Positions 43,599-47,847 of a stretch of DNA of 47,847 nucleotides are shown piece by piece. The position numbers and the translations under genes were made by a program. The notes under the pieces are model-generated. The model did not search any database and had not been told where the DNA came from. It saw nothing but the letters and a program-made list of their open reading frames with translations. Numbering within the stretch: the first letter of the stretch is position 1; each line of letters opens with the position of its first letter. Source of the stretch: Bacteroidota bacterium (GTDB lineage: Bacteria; Bacteroidota; Bacteroidia; Chitinophagales; Chitinophagaceae); NCBI GenBank assembly GCA_005791465.1, contig SXWI01000039.1:1-47847 (forward strand). The letters run 5' to 3'.

Positions 43599-46349
43599 TT
43601 AGACAGTAAATGCAGTTTCCAATAGTTCTGCTTGCTCTTTAATATGAATTTTGTTGTAGCCAGTTGCAGTTGAAGCGGAGGGTTGTCTGCTAATTACCCC
43701 AAAGTTTACACCGCGCCATTGCATTTTCAAATAAGACGCAGCTCCCATGTTTTGAGGTTCTTCCTGAACCCAGAACCAAGTAGCACCAGCGTATCGTTGC
43801 TGAAGAGCTTCAAGTTGATTCATAGGAAGTGGATACAACTGCTCTAATCGAACAATAGCAATATCTTTTCTTCCTTCCTTTTCTCGCTTCTCAATCAACT
43901 CAAAATAAATTTTTCCAGCACAAAGCAATACCTTTTTGATTTGAGCAGGTTGCGCCGCTTCATCATCGATCACTTCCTGAAACTTACCAGTGGTAAAACT
44001 TTGCAGCGCAGAATAAGAACCGGGATGACGAAGATTCGCTTTGGGAGAAAAGTTGATTAGCGGCTTTCTAAAAGGCCAGGTCAACTGCCGACGTAATAAA
44101 TGGAATAGATTAGCAGCAGTAGTGACATTGGTAATAATAATATTCATTTCAGCAGCCAACTGTAAAAAACGTTCCAAACGAGCGCTGCTGTGCTCAGGAC
44201 CCTGTCCTTCATACCCATGTGGTAATAACAACGTAACCCCGTTCATCCGGTTCCACTTTTGTTCACCCGCTGCTATAAATTGGTCGATGAGTGTTTGCGC
44301 TCCATTGGCAAAATCCCCAAACTGCGCCTCCCAAACTACCAAGGCCTGAGGATTGGCTAACGCGTAACCATACTCAAAGCCAAGTACACCATATTCGCTC
44401 AATAGTGAATTGTAGATGCGAAACTTGCCAGTAGCGCCTGGGATAGCCGACAAGCGACTATAGGGCTTATCATTGCTTTCATCACGTAATACTGCGTGTC
44501 GATGTGAAAAAGTTCCTCGGCGAACATCCTGTCCGCTCAACCGAACATCCTTACCCTCACGAAGTAAACTTGCATAGGCCAATAACTCCGCGGTAGCCCA
44601 GTCAATTTTTGACTCCTGCTCTAAAAGTTTTGTTTTTTCCTGCAAAATTTTTTCAACTTTTCTCAATGGCTTAAAATCGGAAGGCCAGCTGAGCAAAGCC
44701 GCGAGCATTTCTTTTATTGCTGGGATAGGTACTGCCGTATCAGGTGAACTTAAAAAGTCTGCAGGAGTAGCTCTTCTTAACTTCTTCCACTCTAACTCAG
44801 GTGGCTGATATTGATAAGGAAGGGGATTTTGTTTTACCTCATCTAGTCTTTCTTGCAAATCCTGCCAGAATTTTTTTTCCATCTCTCGAGCCAAGGACTG
44901 CAACTCAGTATCCCCTTGTTGCAAAAGTTTATTGATATATATCTCGCGAGGGTTTGCATGTTTCTCAATCAACTGATATAGATGAGGCTGGGTGAATTTA
45001 GGATCATCGCCCTCGTTATGCCCATGTCTGCGATAGCAAACCATATCGATAAATACATCCTGGTGAAACTGCTGACGATACGCTGTTGCCAGCTCCACAC
45101 AACGAACCACTGCTTCTGGATCGTCTCCATTCACATGAAATACCGGCGACTGGATAGCCGCTGCCAGGGAAGTACAATAATCAGAACTACGCGCATCTTC
45201 AAAATCCGTGGTAAACCCAATTTGATTATTGATGATAAAATGCAAGGTTCCACCCGTATGATAACCTTCAAGATTACTCATTTGTAATACTTCATAGACA
45301 ATACCTTGCCCCGCCACAGAAGCATCTCCATGAATAAGTATCGGAAGAATTTGATTAAAATTTGATGTATGCATCACATCAGCCTTTCCTCGTGAAAACC
45401 CAAGGACCACTGGGTTAACAGCTTCCAGGTGAGAAGGATTAGGCATCAACTTTAAACTAATATTTTTATCCTGTGTTGTTTTCACTTCACTGCCATAGCC
45501 CATGTGATATTTTACATCACCACTCCCCATGGTTTGATCAACCTTTGCAGTTCCTTCGAATTCACTGAAAATATATTCATAGGTTTTCCCCATGATATTG
45601 GCAAGCACATTTAGTCTGCCTCGATGCGCCATACCAATTACAACCTCCTTTACATCATGCGAAGCTGCTGTGTTAATGATTGCGTCCAACGCTGCAATAG
45701 TAGTTTCTCCACCTTCCAGTGAAAATCGTTTTTGCCCCACATACTTGGTGTGTAAGAAACGCTCAAACATCACACCTTGGTTGAGCTTTTCCAAAACTCT
45801 GCGCTTCTGCTCCAATGGTAAAGGCTGATAAAGTCGATTCTCGATAGCTTCTGTAATCCAATCTGTTTTTACAGGATCGCTAATGTATTTATATTCTACA
45901 CCAACATTGGATGCATAACAGGCATTCAACTTTTCAAGAATAATACGTAGCGTAGCATTGCTTAAACCAACCAACTGCCCTACTTGAAAAGTCCGATCCA
46001 TATCTTGCTCAGTCAATTCAAAATCCGCAAGACGTATATGCGCACCTCGATCCTTACGCGTACGAATTGGATTAGTCGTTGCAATCAGATGACCTTTGTT
46101 TCTGTAACCCAGGATTAGTCGATAAACTTTGAGCTCAGCCTGCCAATCAGATGAAACGCTCTCGCCTTTCATCTCAGTGCTGATAGATGAAGCGCCCACA
46201 GAAAGTTTCCCTGCATTTACTGCAAAATCAAAACCTTCAAAGAATTTTCTTAAGTCTGGATCTACAGATTGTGGATCCTTTACAAATTCCTGATACAGGC
46301 TCTCCATGTAAGCAGGATGCGATTGGGTTACGTAGGAAAAATCCTTCAT
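43599..46349 (-). CDS. sucA: 2-oxoglutarate dehydrogenase E1
   Basis: 916 residues from ATG 46349 (MKDFSYVTQSHPAYMESLYQ, the usual start with EFVKDPQSVDPDLRKFFEGF); an upstream ATG adds 19 odd residues. Thiamine diphosphate core: GGETTIAALDAII, IGMAHRGRLNVLANIMGK, DASVAGQGIVYEVLQM, GFTTDFEDARSSDYCTSLA, and HGDA-type GDDPEAVVR. The C-terminal transketolase-like part has HRHAVLRDE, LLPHGYEGQGPEHSSARLERFLQL and LINFSPKANLRHP. It decarboxylates 2-oxoglutarate; with OdhB and a lipoamide dehydrogenase not in the window, it completes the complex. It shares the divergent region with rpsT. Confidence 0.97.
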   Translation of the reverse strand: MKDFSYVTQSHPAYMESLYQEFVKDPQSVDPDLRKFFEGFDFAVNAGKLSVGASSISTEMKGESVSSDWQAELKVYRLILGYRNKGHLIATTNPIRTRKDRGAHIRLADFELTEQDMDRTFQVGQLVGLSNATLRIILEKLNACYASNVGVEYKYISDPVKTDWITEAIENRLYQPLPLEQKRRVLEKLNQGVMFERFLHTKYVGQKRFSLEGGETTIAALDAIINTAASHDVKEVVIGMAHRGRLNVLANIMGKTYEYIFSEFEGTAKVDQTMGSGDVKYHMGYGSEVKTTQDKNISLKLMPNPSHLEAVNPVVLGFSRGKADVMHTSNFNQILPILIHGDASVAGQGIVYEVLQMSNLEGYHTGGTLHFIINNQIGFTTDFEDARSSDYCTSLAAAIQSPVFHVNGDDPEAVVRCVELATAYRQQFHQDVFIDMVCYRRHGHNEGDDPKFTQPHLYQLIEKHANPREIYINKLLQQGDTELQSLAREMEKKFWQDLQERLDEVKQNPLPYQYQPPELEWKKLRRATPADFLSSPDTAVPIPAIKEMLAALLSWPSDFKPLRKVEKILQEKTKLLEQESKIDWATAELLAYASLLREGKDVRLSGQDVRRGTFSHRHAVLRDESNDKPYSRLSAIPGATGKFRIYNSLLSEYGVLGFEYGYALANPQALVVWEAQFGDFANGAQTLIDQFIAAGEQKWNRMNGVTLLLPHGYEGQGPEHSSARLERFLQLAAEMNIIITNVTTAANLFHLLRRQLTWPFRKPLINFSPKANLRHPGSYSALQSFTTGKFQEVIDDEAAQPAQIKKVLLCAGKIYFELIEKREKEGRKDIAIVRLEQLYPLPMNQLEALQQRYAGATWFWVQEEPQNMGAASYLKMQWRGVNFGVISRQPSASTATGYNKIHIKEQAELLETAFTV

Positions 46350-46454
46350 GAATGTCAAGGTGTTAGATATCCCCGGTTTGGGACACAAATATCGTTCAAA
46401 AAACATGAATTGGGAAGCCCTCTAAAGGATTAGTGTACAGAGAGATGGGATAAA

Positions 46455-46486
46455 TTTGGTCAAAAAGGAGCTATTCCTTATCTTTG
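46455..46486 (+). promoter_or_regulatory. Predicted promoter of rpsT
   Basis: TTTG (46455-46458), 20 nt, then TATCTTTG (46479-46486): both elements match. Predicted leader about 16 nt, without an SD. Confidence 0.75.
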
Positions 46487-46507
46487 CCCCCCTTAAAACA
46501 AAGCTAG

Positions 46508-46759
46508 ATGGCTAATCATAGTGCTACCAAAAAAGACGCTCGCCAAGCAGCCAAGCGTCGCGAACGTAACAAATATTACGGAAAAACTACCCGTAATGCT
46601 ATCCGCGACCTCAAAGCGGCTGGAACCAGTGAAATGAAGGAGCAACTTCCTTCTGTAGCTGCCATGATCGACAAATTAGCCAAGCGTGGAATTATCCACA
46701 AGAACAAGGCTGCTAACTTAAAGAGCAAATTGGCTAAAAAAGTGAACGCTGCTAAGTAA
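46508..46759 (+). CDS. rpsT: 30S ribosomal protein S20 (bS20)
   Basis: 83 residues, strongly basic: ANHSATKKDARQAAKRRERNKYYGKTTRNAIRDL near the start and ANLKSKLAKKVNAAK at the end. It is a helical bundle protein binding 16S rRNA. The ATG has no SD, in line with its neighbours and in contrast to rpsU. It is monocistronic, with its own promoter and terminator. Confidence 0.96.
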   Translation: MANHSATKKDARQAAKRRERNKYYGKTTRNAIRDLKAAGTSEMKEQLPSVAAMIDKLAKRGIIHKNKAANLKSKLAKKVNAAK

Positions 46760-46780
46760 TAACTGAAAGAATATTTTTGA

Positions 46781-46807
46781 AAAGGCACCTAATCAGGTGC
46801 CTTTTTT
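46781..46807 (+). terminator. Terminator after rpsT
   Basis: Stem AAAGGCACCT-AATC-AGGTGCCTTTT followed by T's. It ends rpsT 21 nt after the stop. Confidence 0.9.
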
Positions 46808-46837
46808 ATTTACCTTATTTTTATAAAAACGCACCCT

Positions 46838-47847
46838 ATGCGCAAACTTCTTACTGTGGCAATTAGTTTACTTCTTGGACTAGTTGCTGGTAATGCACAG
46901 ACACCACTGTTGACTTATTTTGAAAAAACACAAGGAAAAGAATCTCCCACCTATGAGGAGATAATTGCCTGGTGGAAAAAAGCAGATCAATCATCCCCCC
47001 TATTGACTCTTCAAACAAAAGGGCCCACCGATGCGGGCTTTCCGCTTCATTTGGCACTCTTAAGTAACAAGGGATTCACCTCTATCTACTCCGCAAAAAA
47101 TGCGGGCGCCACAATTATACTTGTCAATAACGGAATACACCCCGGAGAACCAGATGGAATTGATGCAAGTATGTTACTCGCTAAAAAAGTAATTGAAAAA
47201 AAATTGTTGCTACCTCAGCATATAGTACTAGCCATTATTCCAGTATACAATATTGGAGGTTGCCTGAATAGAAGCACCAATTTTAGAGTAGATCAGGATG
47301 GACCAGTTGCATTTGGTTCCAGAGGCAATTCACAATACCTCGATTTGAACAGAGATTTTATCAAGTGCGATTCCAAAGAAGCGTTATCATTCAGTGCTAT
47401 TTATCAGGAATGCGATCCAGACGTTTTCATTGATAACCACGTAAGCAACGGAGCCGACTATCAACATGTAATGACCTTACTCACCAGCCAACCCAGTAAA
47501 CTGGGGGGCGTGATGGAACAATTTCTACGATCACAATTTGAACCCGCTTTATATACAGGGATGAAAGAAAAAGGATTTGATATGGTTCCTTACGTGAATG
47601 CGTATGGAGATAAACCTGAAAATGGATGGAGCACTTATTGGGATAGCCCCCGTTATACCAGCGGATACGCTACTCTATGGCACAGTTTTGCATTTGTACC
47701 TGAAACGCATATGCTCAAGCCCTATGACCAGCGAGTAATGGCCACCCTTGCATTAATGGAAACCTTCGTTGCATTCACTGGAAAAAACGCAAAAGAAATC
47801 CAGGATTTGCGCAAAAAGACCAAACAGGCCATGGCCTCGGCCGATCG
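46838..47847 (+). CDS. Secreted M14 zinc carboxypeptidase, N-terminal part (cut by window end)
   Basis: At least 336 residues, open to the window end. Signal peptide MRKLLTVAISLLLGLVAGNAQ. M14 features: zinc ligands HxxE in NNGIHPGEPDGIDAS, conserved VPVYNIGG-like IIPVYNIGGCLNRS, DLNRDFIKCDS, the third zinc ligand in FIDNHVSNGADY, and the pair SGYATLWHSFAFVPETHMLKPY, where E of PETH is probably catalytic. It is a second secreted M14 enzyme, distinct in sequence from the one at 34607. It is not preceded by a clear promoter; the rpsT terminator lies 30 nt upstream. Confidence 0.9.
   Translation, partial: MRKLLTVAISLLLGLVAGNAQTPLLTYFEKTQGKESPTYEEIIAWWKKADQSSPLLTLQTKGPTDAGFPLHLALLSNKGFTSIYSAKNAGATIILVNNGIHPGEPDGIDASMLLAKKVIEKKLLLPQHIVLAIIPVYNIGGCLNRSTNFRVDQDGPVAFGSRGNSQYLDLNRDFIKCDSKEALSFSAIYQECDPDVFIDNHVSNGADYQHVMTLLTSQPSKLGGVMEQFLRSQFEPALYTGMKEKGFDMVPYVNAYGDKPENGWSTYWDSPRYTSGYATLWHSFAFVPETHMLKPYDQRVMATLALMETFVAFTGKNAKEIQDLRKKTKQAMASAD

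Overview
The window looks like chromosomal backbone of a Bacteroidota bacterium, most likely of the Chitinophagia/Chitinophagaceae type. Several independent signs agree. Many genes follow the Bacteroidota promoter pattern TTTG-N19/20-TAnnTTTG. Almost no gene has a Shine-Dalgarno sequence, with rpsU the clear exception. There are type IX secretion (T9SS) proteins: a very large PorU-like C25 peptidase and a subtilase with a C-terminal sorting domain. GC content is moderate and gene content is largely housekeeping. I see no CRISPR array, insertion sequence or prophage.

Layout. 1-9.8 kb is the transcription/translation block, nearly all on the minus strand. Read in the direction of transcription it is rpsU, xerC, hpf, tRNA-Thr(TGT)-Tyr-Gly-[Thr-like, GTT anticodon], tuf, tRNA-Trp, secE, nusG, terminator, new promoter, rplK-rplA-rplJ-rplL, terminator, and then rpoB with its own promoter. 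A plus-strand helix-hairpin-helix (ComEA-like) membrane protein gene sits between rplL and rpoB. 9.8-16.8 kb holds an HscA-type Hsp70 and a 1690-residue PorU2-like sortase/peptidase. 16.9-18.5 kb holds tyrS and tRNA-Gln, followed by a 74-bp direct duplication of the tRNA 3' end plus its terminator. 18.5-23.8 kb is an envelope polysaccharide/LPS region: rmlD, rmlC, a UDP-HexNAc-type dehydrogenase, a sugar aminotransferase and, divergently, the Kdo transferase. 23.8-27.4 kb has thymidine kinase, cytochrome c maturation (ccmB, ccmC, ccmD-like) and glutamate dehydrogenase. 27.5-34.5 kb has a subtilase lipoprotein, an orphan HSDR_N-type nuclease-fold protein, AMP nucleosidase, queA with a structured leader, lysC, an LDH2/MDH2 oxidoreductase and ssb. 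34.6-47.8 kb has two secreted M14 carboxypeptidases (the second cut by the window end), mnmA, a lipoprotein, a T9SS-exported subtilase, an RsmB-like rRNA methyltransferase, odhB-sucA and rpsT.

How the genes fit together. The first block supplies ribosomal proteins, tRNAs, EF-Tu, the Sec channel subunit and RNA polymerase; bS21 (rpsU) and HPF are ribosome-state regulators. odhB-sucA and gdhA meet at 2-oxoglutarate. The secreted peptidases (M14, S8, C25) suggest protein scavenging. No clear undescribed multi-gene system is visible. The most notable small-scale signals are: a tRNA whose body and synteny say Thr(GGT) but whose anticodon is GTT; the strong SD hairpin on rpsU; the gene splitting rplL from rpoB; the tRNA-Gln-linked duplication; and a hairpin-rich leader upstream of queA.
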